Source: Demequina sp. TMPB413 (lineage in GTDB: Bacteria; Actinomycetota; Actinomycetes; Actinomycetales; Demequinaceae). From it: a DNA stretch of 64,000 nucleotides. Position numbers and translations under genes: made by a program. Numbering within the stretch: the first letter of the stretch is position 1; the number at the start of each line of letters is the position of its first letter. A model generated the notes under the pieces. That model searched no databases. It was not told the origin of the DNA and saw only the letters and a list, made by a program, of their open reading frames with translations. Below, piece by piece: positions 42,671 through 51,959 of the stretch. The stretch lies in assembly GCF_020447105.2 (NCBI RefSeq), contig NZ_CP096184.1:1612001-1676000 (forward strand), read 5' to 3'.

Positions 42671-43177
42671 CTACAACCGACGCCGGTAGTACCGCATGTG
42701 ACTCACGAAGACAGCGCTGCCGAGCACCGCGGCACCTCCAGCAGCAATCGCGTAGTAGTGCCCAGTGCCGCTCAAGCTGTACATCGTCATCGCGATGTAT
42801 GCGCTGAACCCTGCCATCGCGATCACGGAGACGAGGGCCGCGGGTATGGCGGCCTTCTGCCAGCGCGCCCATCTCGTGAACCGCCTCAAGGTCAGCAAGA
42901 AGCCGATGTCGATCGCGCCCAGGATGAACACCCCAAGAGCAACTGGGAGAAGATACATGGCGACCCACAAGATTCCTGTGATCATCTCGATGAAGTCGTC
43001 GGAACCACCGAGAAACAACTGAGCAAAGAGGTAAGTCCCGACGAGCGCACAAAATGGCGCAACGGCCACCACGCACCACCCCGCGACGTGGCTCAGCACC
43101 ACGCGCCTTGTGGCGATTTGACCATCGTTGCGACGATCGCCCCCCAATGGCGAGCCTTCCACGCCCGGCCCGACCAT
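42671..43177 (-). CDS. Small membrane protein, function unknown
   Basis: About 168 residues from the ATG at 43177, chosen because GAGGAAGGG stands 6 bases before it; the frame is open to 43342. Four hydrophobic helices (near 30-55, 65-90, 108-128, 138-155) are separated by basic loops (RRFTRWARWQK) and the C-terminus is Arg-rich (MRYYRRRL). No family recognised. Same strand as, and 255 bp after, another four-to-five-helix protein. Confidence 0.6.
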   Translation of the reverse strand: MVGPGVEGSPLGGDRRNDGQIATRRVVLSHVAGWCVVAVAPFCALVGTYLFAQLFLGGSDDFIEMITGILWVAMYLLPVALGVFILGAIDIGFLLTLRRFTRWARWQKAAIPAALVSVIAMAGFSAYIAMTMYSLSGTGHYYAIAAGGAAVLGSAVFVSHMRYYRRRL

Positions 43178-43432
43178 CACGCGCCCTTCCTCGTGCACCT
43201 CGAGCCCCGGGTTCCGCACATCAACTGCGACGGTGCAGGACGTCGCGGCGTCGGCGAAACCTGCAGGTTTGAGACCCGCGTCGCCATTACCGGAAGCGCA
43301 AGTCGGTCCATCCCACCACGGTATCCGCCGTCTGCAATCCAAGAAAAGACCACGGCGGCCACCTCGGGCGAGGCGGCCGCCGTGTTGGAGGAGCCGTCGA
43401 CAACTCGGGCGGAAGTGCCGACGGGGTACTGC
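43178..43432. other. Intergenic stretch
   Basis: 255 bp between two minus-strand membrane protein genes. Apart from the terminator at 43351-43384 I see nothing of note. Confidence 0.5.
43351..43384 (-). terminator. Terminator of the 43.4-44.0 kb membrane protein gene
   Basis: CACGGCGGCC pairs with GGCCGCCGTG (10 bp) and is followed on the minus strand by GTCTTTTCTT, a good U-rich tail. Confidence 0.85.
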
Positions 43433-44023
43433 CTACAGTCCGAAGAGCTGGGGCAGGTCGGCCATGGAAGGAAGGGAGCCGACGATGAGGTAGTTGACGA
43501 GCACGATCACCACGAGCGCGCTCAGGGAGGTGGCAAAGATGTCGCGCTTAGCAGCGGCCACGTGGTCCACCACGGAGCGGGTGCAGCACGCCGCCATGAT
43601 TCCCGGCACTGCCAGGCCAAGAGCCGCAGCACCGACGAGGGAAAGGCTCACGCCGGACCCGGCGGTGACGATGAAGATGAAGACGGCGGCGGTCGCCAGG
43701 GCAAGAAGGGTGCCAAGAACAGCAAACTCCATGGCACCGCGCGTCTCGGACATCCGGCGCTTGCGCACATCCGACTCGACCTTCCATCCCACGGAGTAAC
43801 CGAAGATGGTGGCACCAAAGGTGACCGTCAACGCCGCTACGAGCAGCAGGGCGAAGGTGACGCTAGTGGCGTCGAGTGCGGCGTATCCGCTCGCGGCCAA
43901 TCTGGTGGCCGGCGGGGCGAAAAACGCGAAGGTCACGCCGTAGATCACGACGTAACTTGCGGCGGATGCCAGTGCTCGAGTGGCGAGCGGCTGGACCGCG
44001 ACAGTTTCGACACGGGTTGCCAT
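43433..44023 (-). CDS. Five-helix membrane protein, function unknown
   Basis: 196 residues. Hydrophobic segments near 15-38, 52-78, 95-120, 122-145 and 165-188. A basic cytoplasmic loop (VGWKVESDVRKRRMSETRG) and a Cys pair (AACCTRSVVDHVAAAKRDIF) stand out. GGAAGGG lies before the ATG. It has its own terminator. No domain recognised. Confidence 0.7.
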   Translation of the reverse strand: MATRVETVAVQPLATRALASAASYVVIYGVTFAFFAPPATRLAASGYAALDATSVTFALLLVAALTVTFGATIFGYSVGWKVESDVRKRRMSETRGAMEFAVLGTLLALATAAVFIFIVTAGSGVSLSLVGAAALGLAVPGIMAACCTRSVVDHVAAAKRDIFATSLSALVVIVLVNYLIVGSLPSMADLPQLFGL

Positions 44024-44315
44024 GAGAGTTCCCTTCCGTGGGGTTACTTCCTCCTGCTGCCCGATGCCTCAACGATGGCACTGGGACCCCCTCTTGCCAA
44101 GCAGTCGGGGGCGGCAACGGGCCCATTGGAGGCCCGTGTGAAAAGCCTCACAAGTGCGGCGTTATGTCCCTTTTGCCCTACTTTGAAAGTGACCAATCAG
44201 ACATTTCGCAGCGACCCACGCGGGGCCCGCACACCACTTCTGGGGGCAGTGCTCGCACCGCTTGGCGCCGGCGATTCGCCAGGTGGACTTTGTCACATCG
44301 GAGCACAATGGAGGC
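44024..44315. other. Divergent intergenic region with AT-richer patch
   Basis: 292 bp between the membrane protein gene (minus) and the SRAP gene (plus). It contains a 7-bp hairpin, ACGGGCC/GGCCCGT (44117-44137), and a patch (about 44160-44210) noticeably richer in A/T, likely the promoter zone for one or both genes. No riboswitch or small RNA was recognised. Confidence 0.4.
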
Positions 44316-44987
44316 ATGTGCGGCCGCTATGCAGACTTCCTTGCCGACCAAGACTTGGCGGACGCCTTCTCCCTCGCGGTCAGCGCGGACGACGAACGCC
44401 TGCTACCCCCCTCCTTCAACGTCGCGCCCATGCAGATGGTGAGGGTGATTCGCCAGCAAGAACAGTCCAGAGAGCTCGACATCGCGAAGTGGGGATTGGT
44501 GCCCTCATGGGCCAAAGGCCCCTCGGTGGGCTCCCGCATGATCAATGCCCGGCTGGAGACCATTGCGGACAAGCCGTCTTTCCGCACCGCCTTCTCCCGC
44601 CGCCGCTGCATCGTGCCGGCCAGCGGCTACTACGAATGGCGCACCGATGCCTCCGGCAAGCAGCCCTTCTTCATCCATCCCACAGATGGGTCCCCGCTCG
44701 CCTTCGCCGGACTACTCGAGGCGTGGAGGCCGAGCCCCGACGACGCCTGGCTGATCACGTGCGCCATCGTCACCACAGCGGCCAGGGGCGAGATGAGAGA
44801 CATTCACGACCGCCAGCCCGTCATGATGCGCGCCGACGCGTGGCGTACGTGGCTGGATCCGGCGTCGGCAAAGGACGACGTCCTGGACGCGGCACACGCC
44901 GACGCCCCAGACCTCGCCTGGCACGAGGTGGACAAGGCCGTTGGCAACGTCCGCAACAACGCGCCGGAGCTCGTGGAGCCTGCCTGA
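44316..44987 (+). CDS. SRAP-domain abasic-site shielding protein (YedK/HMCES)
   Basis: 223 residues. It begins MCGRYADF, so after Met removal Cys2 is the N-terminal nucleophile. The other catalytic elements are present: NARLET (Asn), SGYYEWR (Glu) and DIHDRQPVMM (His). SRAP proteins form a thiazolidine crosslink with abasic sites in single-stranded DNA and so protect forks. The start was fixed by the obligatory Cys2; the frame extends to 44262. GGAGG lies immediately before the ATG with short spacing. Confidence 0.94.
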   Translation: MCGRYADFLADQDLADAFSLAVSADDERLLPPSFNVAPMQMVRVIRQQEQSRELDIAKWGLVPSWAKGPSVGSRMINARLETIADKPSFRTAFSRRRCIVPASGYYEWRTDASGKQPFFIHPTDGSPLAFAGLLEAWRPSPDDAWLITCAIVTTAARGEMRDIHDRQPVMMRADAWRTWLDPASAKDDVLDAAHADAPDLAWHEVDKAVGNVRNNAPELVEPA

Positions 44988-44992
44988 AGGCG

Positions 44993-45523
44993 CTAACGCA
45001 GCGAGAAAACGAACACCGACACGACGAACAACAGCGACGCCGCGATGGGCACGGTCGCGACCGCCCACGCCCACCGAGCCACGGCCCTGCGCTTCATGGC
45101 GGTGGGCGAGACCAGGTGCGTGGCGAAAGCTGCCAACCCTGGCGGCATGGCCAAGGCCACCACGGCCGTCGGCCAATCGGCGAACCCCCACCAGACACCC
45201 AACGCCGCCACACCCAGCCCCAAGATCAGGCCGACGACGCCATGTGCCACCGCGGCGAGCGGTCGTGACCACGACCGCGTGACGACGTCAACGCCAAGGC
45301 CGACGGTGAACACGGCGAACGGGACCAATACCAGCACGCCGAGCGCGCCGTAGAGCAGCAGGGCCGGCCAGAAGTCGAGCTCGAACAACACTCCGTCCTC
45401 GCCATCCAGCGCTCGCGCAGCCAGACGCCCGCAGGCGAGGTGGAACGCGGCGAAGAACACGAGAGCGATGCCTAGCGAGACGCCTGCACGCTCGAGATTG
45501 CCTCCCTCACGAGCCTCGGTCAC
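44993..45523 (-). CDS. Membrane protein, function unknown
   Basis: 176 residues with four or five hydrophobic helices (about 13-33, 50-80, 90-115, 118-138, 150-175) and a short charged N-terminus. It overlaps the birA-like gene upstream by 4 bp, so they are co-translated; no functional link to biotin is apparent. I do not recognise a named domain. Confidence 0.7.
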   Translation of the reverse strand: MTEAREGGNLERAGVSLGIALVFFAAFHLACGRLAARALDGEDGVLFELDFWPALLLYGALGVLVLVPFAVFTVGLGVDVVTRSWSRPLAAVAHGVVGLILGLGVAALGVWWGFADWPTAVVALAMPPGLAAFATHLVSPTAMKRRAVARWAWAVATVPIAASLLFVVSVFVFSLR

Positions 45524-46350
45524 GTCGCGCTCCTCACCCGCACATCTCCCGCCCGCACCGTGACGTCTTCCCCCATTGCGGGGCGCACGATCAGCGCGCC
45601 GTCGGCCGCGAGCGCCACGGCCTTACCCGACAGCGGCAACTCCCCTGGACGCTCCACCACCACCTGCTGCCCCAAGGTGACCGTGACGGCCTCCACGTCG
45701 GCAAGGAAGGCGTCGGCGTCTTGCTCGGCCTGGCCAATAGCGTCGGCGACGCTGTGAGCAAGGGCGTCAAGAAGGGTACGACGGTCGAGCCGGAGGCCGC
45801 CGAGCGTGGCCAGCGACGCCGCGTGAGGCACAGGGAGCTCCTGATCCGTCTGGGAGACGTTGACGCCGATGCCCGCCACCACGGCGTCATCGTGGCGCTC
45901 GCACAGGACGCCTGCGATCTTGCGCATGAGACCCCAGCCGGGGACCTCCTCGCCCTCCACGAACACCACCACGTCGTTGGGCCACTTGAGCCACGCCTCG
46001 ACACCATCGCCGCGCAGCGTGCGCACGCACGCGAGGCCGACGGCGAGGGGAACGAGTCCCCAGCGCTCGGGATCAAGCCTGGGCCTGAGCACAAAGCTGA
46101 CGGTCAGCGCGGCGCCTGGAGGCGTCTCCCATTCGCGCCCAGCGCGCCCGCGTCCGGACGTCTGATGATCGGCCACCAGCGCGCTCATGTGAGGCCAGTC
46201 CATCGGAGCGGAAGCGAGTGCCTCGATGAGCTGCGTATTGGTCGAGGGAGACGCCGCGGTCACCGCGAGCGCGGAGAGCGCGGCCTGCTCTCCCACGAGC
46301 GAGGCGAGGCGTTGTGCGGTCAGGGGTAGCCGCGGGTTGTCACCTGTCAC
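45520..46350 (-). CDS. birA: Biotin--protein ligase
   Basis: 276 residues. The biotinyl-AMP loop GRGRAGREWETPPGAALTVSF, the KWPNDVVV motif and the C-terminal SH3-like domain (QQVVVERPGELPLSGKAVALAADGALIV) are characteristic. It lacks the winged-helix N-terminus of E. coli BirA, so it should be a monofunctional class I ligase that biotinylates carboxylases without repressing bio genes. Translationally coupled to the following membrane protein gene. Confidence 0.92.
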   Translation of the reverse strand: MTGDNPRLPLTAQRLASLVGEQAALSALAVTAASPSTNTQLIEALASAPMDWPHMSALVADHQTSGRGRAGREWETPPGAALTVSFVLRPRLDPERWGLVPLAVGLACVRTLRGDGVEAWLKWPNDVVVFVEGEEVPGWGLMRKIAGVLCERHDDAVVAGIGVNVSQTDQELPVPHAASLATLGGLRLDRRTLLDALAHSVADAIGQAEQDADAFLADVEAVTVTLGQQVVVERPGELPLSGKAVALAADGALIVRPAMGEDVTVRAGDVRVRSAT

Positions 46351-46382
46351 GGGCCAAGGCTAATGCGCGAGGGCCTCAGCCG

Positions 46383-48056
46383 TCATAACAAGGCGGTGAG
46401 TTCGGGCGACGCCGACGCAATGACGGCCTCCCGTGCCTCCTGAGCGGTACGCGCCGAGCGGGCAAGATGAGCAAGCCGCTGGCACTGCGCGAACGTGTGC
46501 AGCGACAGCGACAGCCGTACCATCGGCACCTTGGTAGGTGCCATCGACAGGCTCGAGACGCCGAGTCCGGCGAGCACGAGCGCGAGCAGCGGGTCTCCCC
46601 CTGCCTCGCCGCACACCCCCATCGGCTTACCCGTCACCGCTCCGCCGTGGCAAGCAGCTGCCACCACGTCGAGCAGAGCTGGCTGCCACGGGTCGAGGAG
46701 GTCCGACAGTTCGCCCTGCATGCGGTCGGCGGCCATCGTGTATTGCGCAAGGTCGTTGGTGCCAAGGGAACCGAAGTCGACCTCGTCGAGCACGTGCTCC
46801 GCTCGCAGCGCCGCGCCTGGTACCTCGATCATCACGCCCACAGACTTCAGGCCGTTCTCGCGCACCCGCCTGGCAAACCAGGCGGCCTCTTCGACGAGAG
46901 CCACCATGGGGGCCATGACCCGCACGTCGGCGCCCGTCTCGCTCGCTGCGACTGACAGCGCCTCGAGCTGAGCGTCCAGCAGGTCGGGCCGCTCGGCTGA
47001 GAGCCTCAGGCCACGCCTGCCGAGGGCGGGGTTCTCTTCCGCCCCAAGATTGGCGAAGGCGAGCGGCTTGTCTGCGCCTGCATCGAGAGTGCGCACGACC
47101 ACACGTCGACCCTCAAAGGGCTCGAACACCTGGCGGTAGATCTCCGCCTGCTCCTCAACGGTGGGCGCCGACGAGGCGCTCAGGAACACAAACTCTGTGC
47201 GGAAAAGACCGACCCCCTCGACGTCTGCCTGTCCCGCGGCGATCGCATCCTCCACGCCGCCGATGTTCGCCAGCAACGCGACGCGCTTGCCGTCCTTGGT
47301 CATTCCAGGGCCGCTGCTATCGGCCAGCGCAGCCTCGCGGCGCTGGGAGCGCTGCCGGAGGCGCTCGACCAACTCTCCGGTGGGGTTCAGGTGCACTTGG
47401 CCGGTGTCGCCGTCGACGAGCACAGGGGTGCCGTCGGCAATATCAGTCGCGCCGGCAACCTTGACGGCGGCAGGGATTCCCATTTGGGCTGCAAGGATCG
47501 CGGTGTGGCTGGTGCGGCCGCCTTGCTCGGTGACGATGCCGACCACCTTGGAGCGGTCGAGAGTCGCGGTCTCGGCGGGCGCGAGGTCCATGGCGACCAG
47601 GACGCACTCGCCCGTGAGTGGGGGCACTCCTGGCGCCGGCTCACCAAGCACGGCGGCGATGGCACGATCGCCCACGTCGCGCAAGTCGGTTGCACGCTCC
47701 GCGAAGTAGCCGCCGAGCGCGACAAACTGGTCGATGTAGTCCTGAGTCGCAGCGTCGATCGCCTGCGCCGGCCCCTTGCCCGCGCTCGCGTGAGCAATAG
47801 CACCGTCAATCAGGCCAGGGTCGCGCGCCAGCATGGCCGTGGCGCCAAGGATCTCCGCTGCGTTGTCGCTTGCCGACGCCGCACGCCTGTCAATCTCCGT
47901 CGCCACTTCCGCCAAGGCAGCCCTGATGCGCTCCTCGGCCTCGGCGGCGGGCAGCACGGCCTCGTCTGCTGGCGGCCGCACGGCGGCGCCCACCTGAACG
48001 ACGGGAGCAAAGGCGGCTCCCGAACTGACGGGAATTCCTTGGACGACGCTGTCCAT
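46383..48056 (-). CDS. ptsI: PTS enzyme I
   Basis: 557 residues from the ATG at 48056, 7 bp after the HPr stop; an open extension to 48221 lies inside ptsH and is rejected. The phosphorylated His184 sits in GGRTSHTAILA. The C-terminal PEP-binding barrel includes the expected GLFRTEFVFL, DAGADKPLAF and GTNDLAQYTMA motifs. It takes phosphate from PEP and gives it to HPr. Last gene of the polyol PTS operon, which therefore carries its own general PTS proteins. Confidence 0.96.
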   Translation of the reverse strand: MDSVVQGIPVSSGAAFAPVVQVGAAVRPPADEAVLPAAEAEERIRAALAEVATEIDRRAASASDNAAEILGATAMLARDPGLIDGAIAHASAGKGPAQAIDAATQDYIDQFVALGGYFAERATDLRDVGDRAIAAVLGEPAPGVPPLTGECVLVAMDLAPAETATLDRSKVVGIVTEQGGRTSHTAILAAQMGIPAAVKVAGATDIADGTPVLVDGDTGQVHLNPTGELVERLRQRSQRREAALADSSGPGMTKDGKRVALLANIGGVEDAIAAGQADVEGVGLFRTEFVFLSASSAPTVEEQAEIYRQVFEPFEGRRVVVRTLDAGADKPLAFANLGAEENPALGRRGLRLSAERPDLLDAQLEALSVAASETGADVRVMAPMVALVEEAAWFARRVRENGLKSVGVMIEVPGAALRAEHVLDEVDFGSLGTNDLAQYTMAADRMQGELSDLLDPWQPALLDVVAAACHGGAVTGKPMGVCGEAGGDPLLALVLAGLGVSSLSMAPTKVPMVRLSLSLHTFAQCQRLAHLARSARTAQEAREAVIASASPELTALL

Positions 48057-48063
48057 CGCTGCC

Positions 48064-48336
48064 CTACTTCTCGGCGTCGAGGTCGCGCTCGAGCAACGCC
48101 ACAAGGGTGGCAAGCACCTCGTCGGCGTTGTCGGCTTCACAGCCAAGTTCCACCGTGTCGCCGTGCTTGGCGCCGAGCGCCATGATCGAGAGCATCGAGT
48201 TGGCTGGCGAAGGCTTGCCACCAGGCTTGCAGATGGTCACGGCGGCGCCAGACTCGTTGACGGCCTGTACAAACAGCGCGGCGGGGCGCGCGTGAAGGCC
48301 AACGGAGGAACCGATCTCTACGGTACGAGTAGGCAT
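48064..48336 (-). CDS. ptsH: Phosphocarrier protein HPr
   Basis: 90 residues from the ATG at 48336, 5 bp after the kinase stop. The active His15 lies in GLHARPAALFV. The regulatory-site region reads SPANSMLSIMALG with a Ser in the expected place, although the sequence around it is not the classic KSIMG pattern. It relays phosphate from enzyme I to the IIA domains. Confidence 0.95.
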   Translation of the reverse strand: MPTRTVEIGSSVGLHARPAALFVQAVNESGAAVTICKPGGKPSPANSMLSIMALGAKHGDTVELGCEADNADEVLATLVALLERDLDAEK

Positions 48337-48341
48337 GGGAA

Positions 48342-49322
48342 TCATCCTTTGTGCGTTGGGGCCAGGTGGCCTAGTGATGAGGACAAGGCAAGGTCGAGAG
48401 GGAGTTCGGCGGACACCGTGACGGTGGGAAGCGAGAGGTCTCCCGGCGTGGGGACGGTGCTTCCCGGCAAGGCGACGGCTGCGGCTCCCCACCTCACGCC
48501 CGCCTCAAGCGCCTCTGTCAGCGAGCCGCCGCGTTCGAGGGCGGCGAGCCAACCGGCGAGCAGGCAGTCGCCAGCGCCCACCGTCGACTGCGGGTGAACC
48601 ACCACGGCCGACGCGTGGACCGCGGTGTTCGCGTCGACGGCAAGTGCCCCGTGCTCACCCAGGCTGACCACCACAGCGGCGATGCCGTCGGCCACGAGGG
48701 AGCGTGCGGCCTCCAGGACGTCGGCAAGGGTGGGCAATGCGGCGCCTACCAGTTCTTCGAGTTCTTCGTGATTGGGCTTGATCAGGTCGGGCAGGGCCGC
48801 CACCGCCTTGCGCAGCGCTGTGCCGGACGTGTCGATCGCGACCTTCACCCCACGAGCCCTCGCGCGCTCGATGAGGCTGACGTAGAGACCGCCGTCAATT
48901 CCTGGCGGCAAGCTGCCGCAACCGACGACCCAGGCAGCGTCGGCCGTGTGACGGTCGACGGCATCGAGCATGGCCATGGCGTCGGCCGCAGTGGACGCCC
49001 TCCCGGACTCGTTGATCTTGGTCGTGACGCCCTGGGCATCGACGATCGTGATGTTGGTACGCACCGCACCTTCGAGCGCGATGAAGTCGTGCGGAACGCC
49101 ATCGCCGTCGAGCCTGGCGGAGAACTCGACAGCCGGCGCACCGTGGGCGGGCAGCACGGCGACCGTGTGCAGCCCGTTCGCCGCGAGCGCGCGCGAGACG
49201 TTCACGCCCTTGCCGCCCGCGTCAATGTGCAGCCCGCCCGCTCGGTGCACCTCTCCTACGCGGAGTTGGTCAACCGAGATGGTGCGATCCAGGCTGGGGT
49301 TCGGTGTGAGTGTGACGATCAT
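48342..49322 (-). CDS. PfkB-family phosphofructokinase (FruK/LacC type)
   Basis: 326 residues. It starts MIVTLTPNPSLDRTI and has GGKGVNVSRAL (substrate side) and STVGAGDCLLAG (anion hole and catalytic Asp), the pattern of the 1-phosphofructokinase/tagatose-6-phosphate kinase subgroup. It would add a second phosphate to a ketose phosphate made from the imported polyol. Its start overlaps the DeoR gene stop by 4 bp. Fructose-1-P or tagatose-6-P as substrate cannot be separated by eye. Confidence 0.88.
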   Translation of the reverse strand: MIVTLTPNPSLDRTISVDQLRVGEVHRAGGLHIDAGGKGVNVSRALAANGLHTVAVLPAHGAPAVEFSARLDGDGVPHDFIALEGAVRTNITIVDAQGVTTKINESGRASTAADAMAMLDAVDRHTADAAWVVGCGSLPPGIDGGLYVSLIERARARGVKVAIDTSGTALRKAVAALPDLIKPNHEELEELVGAALPTLADVLEAARSLVADGIAAVVVSLGEHGALAVDANTAVHASAVVVHPQSTVGAGDCLLAGWLAALERGGSLTEALEAGVRWGAAAVALPGSTVPTPGDLSLPTVTVSAELPLDLALSSSLGHLAPTHKG

Positions 49323-50080
49323 GCGCGCACTACCTCCACTCCAGCCGCATCGAAATCTTCCGTTGTCTCGTCGTCGAGGCCTGCGTCCGTCACCAGCAAG
49401 GCCACCTCTGACACCTCGGCAAAGCGGTGAAGATGGATCTGGCCGGCCTTGGTGGCGTCGGCGACCACGATGACGCGCCTCGCGGCAGTCACCATCGCCC
49501 GCTTCGCTGCGGCCTCCGCCTGGTCAGGCGTAGTGAAGCCGCGCTCCACCGAGAAACCGTTCGTTCCCAAGAACGCGACGTCGATCGCCATGGACTTGAG
49601 CGCGTCGGTGGTCCACTGCCCCACCGCGGCACCCGTGCGACTGCGGACCCGACCTCCCAGCATCATGAACTCGATGCCGGGAAGGTCGGAGAGCCGCGAG
49701 GCGATCGCGATGGAGTTGGTGACCACGGTGAAACGCTTGTCGCGAGGAAGAAGCCCCGCGATGGCGTAAGACGTGGTGCCAGAGTCGAGCAGGATCGAGC
49801 CGCCGTCGGGGATCTCCGCGACGGCGCGCTCTGCGATCCGCTGCTTTTGCTCGGATCGCTGGGTCTCGCGCGCCGCAAGAGTCGGCTCGAGCGTGAGCCT
49901 CTCCACCGGCAAGGCGCCGCCGTGAACACGCCGCACCACGCCGAGTCGCTCGAGGGCCGTCAGGTCGCGACGCACGGTCTCGACCGTGACCCCCAGCTCC
50001 TCTGCCAGCGCTCCCACTTCAACCCGCCCTTGAGCGCGTGCGCGGTCAAGGATGGCCTCGTGTCGTTCAGCGGCGTACAC
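49319..50080 (-). CDS. DeoR-family sugar operon regulator
   Basis: 253 residues from a GTG start. The winged helix-turn-helix (GALAEELGVTVETVRRDLTALERLGVVRRVHGGA) is the DeoR signature, and the C-terminal domain (SILLDSGTTSYAIAGLL; DVAFLGTNGFSVERGFTTPDQAEAAAKRAM) is the sugar-phosphate sensor. It lies inside the operon it probably represses, with a phosphorylated polyol or ketose as inducer. Confidence 0.92.
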   Translation of the reverse strand: MYAAERHEAILDRARAQGRVEVGALAEELGVTVETVRRDLTALERLGVVRRVHGGALPVERLTLEPTLAARETQRSEQKQRIAERAVAEIPDGGSILLDSGTTSYAIAGLLPRDKRFTVVTNSIAIASRLSDLPGIEFMMLGGRVRSRTGAAVGQWTTDALKSMAIDVAFLGTNGFSVERGFTTPDQAEAAAKRAMVTAARRVIVVADATKAGQIHLHRFAEVSEVALLVTDAGLDDETTEDFDAAGVEVVRA

Positions 50081-50110
50081 CCGTCACTCTCCTCGTCTCA
50101 AGCGCCAGAG

Positions 50111-51151
50111 TTACGGTTCGACCGTGACCTTGATGGCAGCGCCACGCTTCACGATGTCGAACGCATCTAGCACGTTCTCGAGCGCGATGTGCTCTGTAAT
50201 CAGGTCCTTTACCGGCACCTTTCCTGAGGCGATCATCTCAAGAGCCGCCTTGTTGTGGTGTGGCGCCGAGCCGTTGGCACCAAAGATGCGCAACTGGCGG
50301 TAGTGCACCAGATTGGAGTCGCACGTGATGGTGGGGTTGGTCTTTGGCAGTCCGCCAAAGAAGCTGATCTTGCCGTTGCGGGCAGCCATCTCGATGGCCT
50401 GCTCCTGAGCGATGTTCGCGGCCGTGGCGGTGATGATCGCATCGGCGCCCCGGCCGCCGGTGAGCTCCTTGACGCGCGCCACCACGTCCACCGTGGCGCC
50501 GTTGATGACCTCGTCGGGGTGAACGGCGTCGGCCGTCATCTTGAGGCGTTCGTCATTGACGTCGATGAGGAAGATCTTCCCGGCACCGTTGGCCCGCGCG
50601 AGGCGGATGTGCATCGCCCCAATGGGACCTGCCCCGAAGACGACGACCGTGTCGCCCTCTTCGATGCCGAGGATGCGCTGCGCGTTGATCGCGCAAGCGA
50701 GCGGCTCGGCGGCGGAGGCCTCGTCATAGCCGACGCCTTCTGGAATGCGATTGAGGCCATCGACCTTGAGCACCTCGCGAGGGACGATCATGTACTCGGC
50801 GAACCCGCCGTCGTACTGGTAGCCCATCGACGTCTGGTTCTGGCAGACCTCCATCCAGCCGCGCTCGCACTCATAGCAGTCGCCACACGGCACGGCCGCG
50901 ATGACCTGCACGCGAGCGCCAATCTCCCAGCCCTCGACGCCGTCGCCGATCTCCACGATCTCGCCAGCGATCTCGTGGCCGATGATGCGCGGCGGCGAGA
51001 GGTTCTGGTGACCGTTGTAGAAGATCTTCACGTCCGTGCCGCACGTGGAGCAGTTGCGCACACGCAGCTTGATCTCGCCTGGGCCGACTTCCGGTTCCGG
51101 CACGTCTTCGACGCGCACGTCCTCGGGGGCATAGAACATCAGGGCTTTCAC
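50111..51151 (-). CDS. Zinc-dependent polyol (phosphate) dehydrogenase, MDR family
   Basis: 346 residues. Catalytic zinc ligands lie in CSTCGTDVK and GHEIAGE; the structural zinc site is CGDCYECERGWMEVC (four Cys). The Rossmann motif GAGPIGAMHIRLA binds NAD(H). Family members include sorbitol dehydrogenase, threonine dehydrogenase and galactitol-1-phosphate dehydrogenase (GatD). Placed between IIA and the DeoR gene of a mannitol-type PTS operon, it presumably oxidises the polyol phosphate, standing in for the unrelated MtlD that is missing here. Confidence 0.88.
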   Translation of the reverse strand: MKALMFYAPEDVRVEDVPEPEVGPGEIKLRVRNCSTCGTDVKIFYNGHQNLSPPRIIGHEIAGEIVEIGDGVEGWEIGARVQVIAAVPCGDCYECERGWMEVCQNQTSMGYQYDGGFAEYMIVPREVLKVDGLNRIPEGVGYDEASAAEPLACAINAQRILGIEEGDTVVVFGAGPIGAMHIRLARANGAGKIFLIDVNDERLKMTADAVHPDEVINGATVDVVARVKELTGGRGADAIITATAANIAQEQAIEMAARNGKISFFGGLPKTNPTITCDSNLVHYRQLRIFGANGSAPHHNKAALEMIASGKVPVKDLITEHIALENVLDAFDIVKRGAAIKVTVEP

Positions 51152-51178
51152 GACTGGTATTTCCTTCCTTGGCGGGGG

Positions 51179-51661
51179 TTAGGCCTGGGGAGACAAGAGC
51201 GCCATGACGTCGTCGATGGACGACGCCTCACGCAATGCGGCGGCCGACTCTGGATCCATGAGCACGGTGGCCAGGGACTGCAGGATGTCGACGTGCTCCT
51301 CTGAGCGGGACGCAATCGCGATGCAGACCTGCACCTCGTTGCCGTCCCAGTCGACTCCGTGGGGAAACTGAAGGTAGGCGATCGCCGCGCGCTCGATGTG
51401 CTCGCGGCTCGCGTTGGTGCCGTGGGGGATTGCCACGCCCTCGCCGATGTACGTCGAGACGGACTCTTCCCTCTCGAGCATCGCGTCGGCGTAGGCCGGG
51501 GAGGCGGCGCCGATCTTGGTCAGGACCTCCCCGCACTGCCGCAGCGCGTCCGCCTTGTCCTTGGCTTCAAGGCCAAGGCGGACGGCGCTGGGCTCGAGGA
51601 TCGCCCGAGGGTCAGGACTCAAGGTCTTGACCCTGGGCGATGGCGTTCTCGACCTTGGCAA
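51179..51661 (-). CDS. PTS mannitol/fructose-type enzyme IIA
   Basis: Up to 160 residues. The phosphorylation site is His80 in GEGVAIPHGT (numbered from the ATG at 51661). That ATG would overlap the IIB gene by 50 bp; a TTG at 51622 overlapping the IIB stop by 11 bp gives a 147-residue protein closer to family length, so the start is uncertain. It passes phosphate from HPr to the IIB protein encoded just before. Confidence 0.92.
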   Translation of the reverse strand: MPRSRTPSPRVKTLSPDPRAILEPSAVRLGLEAKDKADALRQCGEVLTKIGAASPAYADAMLEREESVSTYIGEGVAIPHGTNASREHIERAAIAYLQFPHGVDWDGNEVQVCIAIASRSEEHVDILQSLATVLMDPESAAALREASSIDDVMALLSPQA

Positions 51662-51920
51662 AGGCCGGGTCGCCCATGAAGACAGCGAAGGGAACCACCA
51701 CCGCGTTGGGCGCGGTGGTCTGGGCGCGGGACGCCAAGCCCTGGTGGCACATGACCACCGACGCGTCGGCTGGAATCTCGTCGACGGGCGTGTGGATCAC
51801 CTCAACTCCATGCTTCTTGAGCTTGGATCGCAAGGTGCTTGCCACCATGACGGAGCTTCCCATGCCTGCGTCGCACGCCACCACAAGACGCTTGACGTCG
51901 GAACCATTGATTGTTGGCAT
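51612..51920 (-). CDS. PTS mannitol-type enzyme IIB
   Basis: 102 residues. The phosphorylated Cys16 lies in VVACDAGMGSSVM, the P-loop-like motif of the mannitol IIB family. In many bacteria this domain is fused to IIC; here it is a separate cytosolic protein. Confidence 0.94.
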   Translation of the reverse strand: MPTINGSDVKRLVVACDAGMGSSVMVASTLRSKLKKHGVEVIHTPVDEIPADASVVMCHQGLASRAQTTAPNAVVVPFAVFMGDPAFAKVENAIAQGQDLES

Positions 51921-51959
51921 CGCTTTCTCCTCTACCTCGTTGTATGGATGTGCTTAACG

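Noticed and set aside
44024-44315. Riboswitch (c-di-GMP or guanidine type) before the membrane protein gene
   Set aside because: Hairpins and G-rich runs are present, but none of the conserved core sequences of these classes could be found.
48057-48221. N-terminal extension of enzyme I to 48221
   Set aside because: It would lie within ptsH and has no PTS similarity; the ATG at 48056 gives the standard EI N-terminus.
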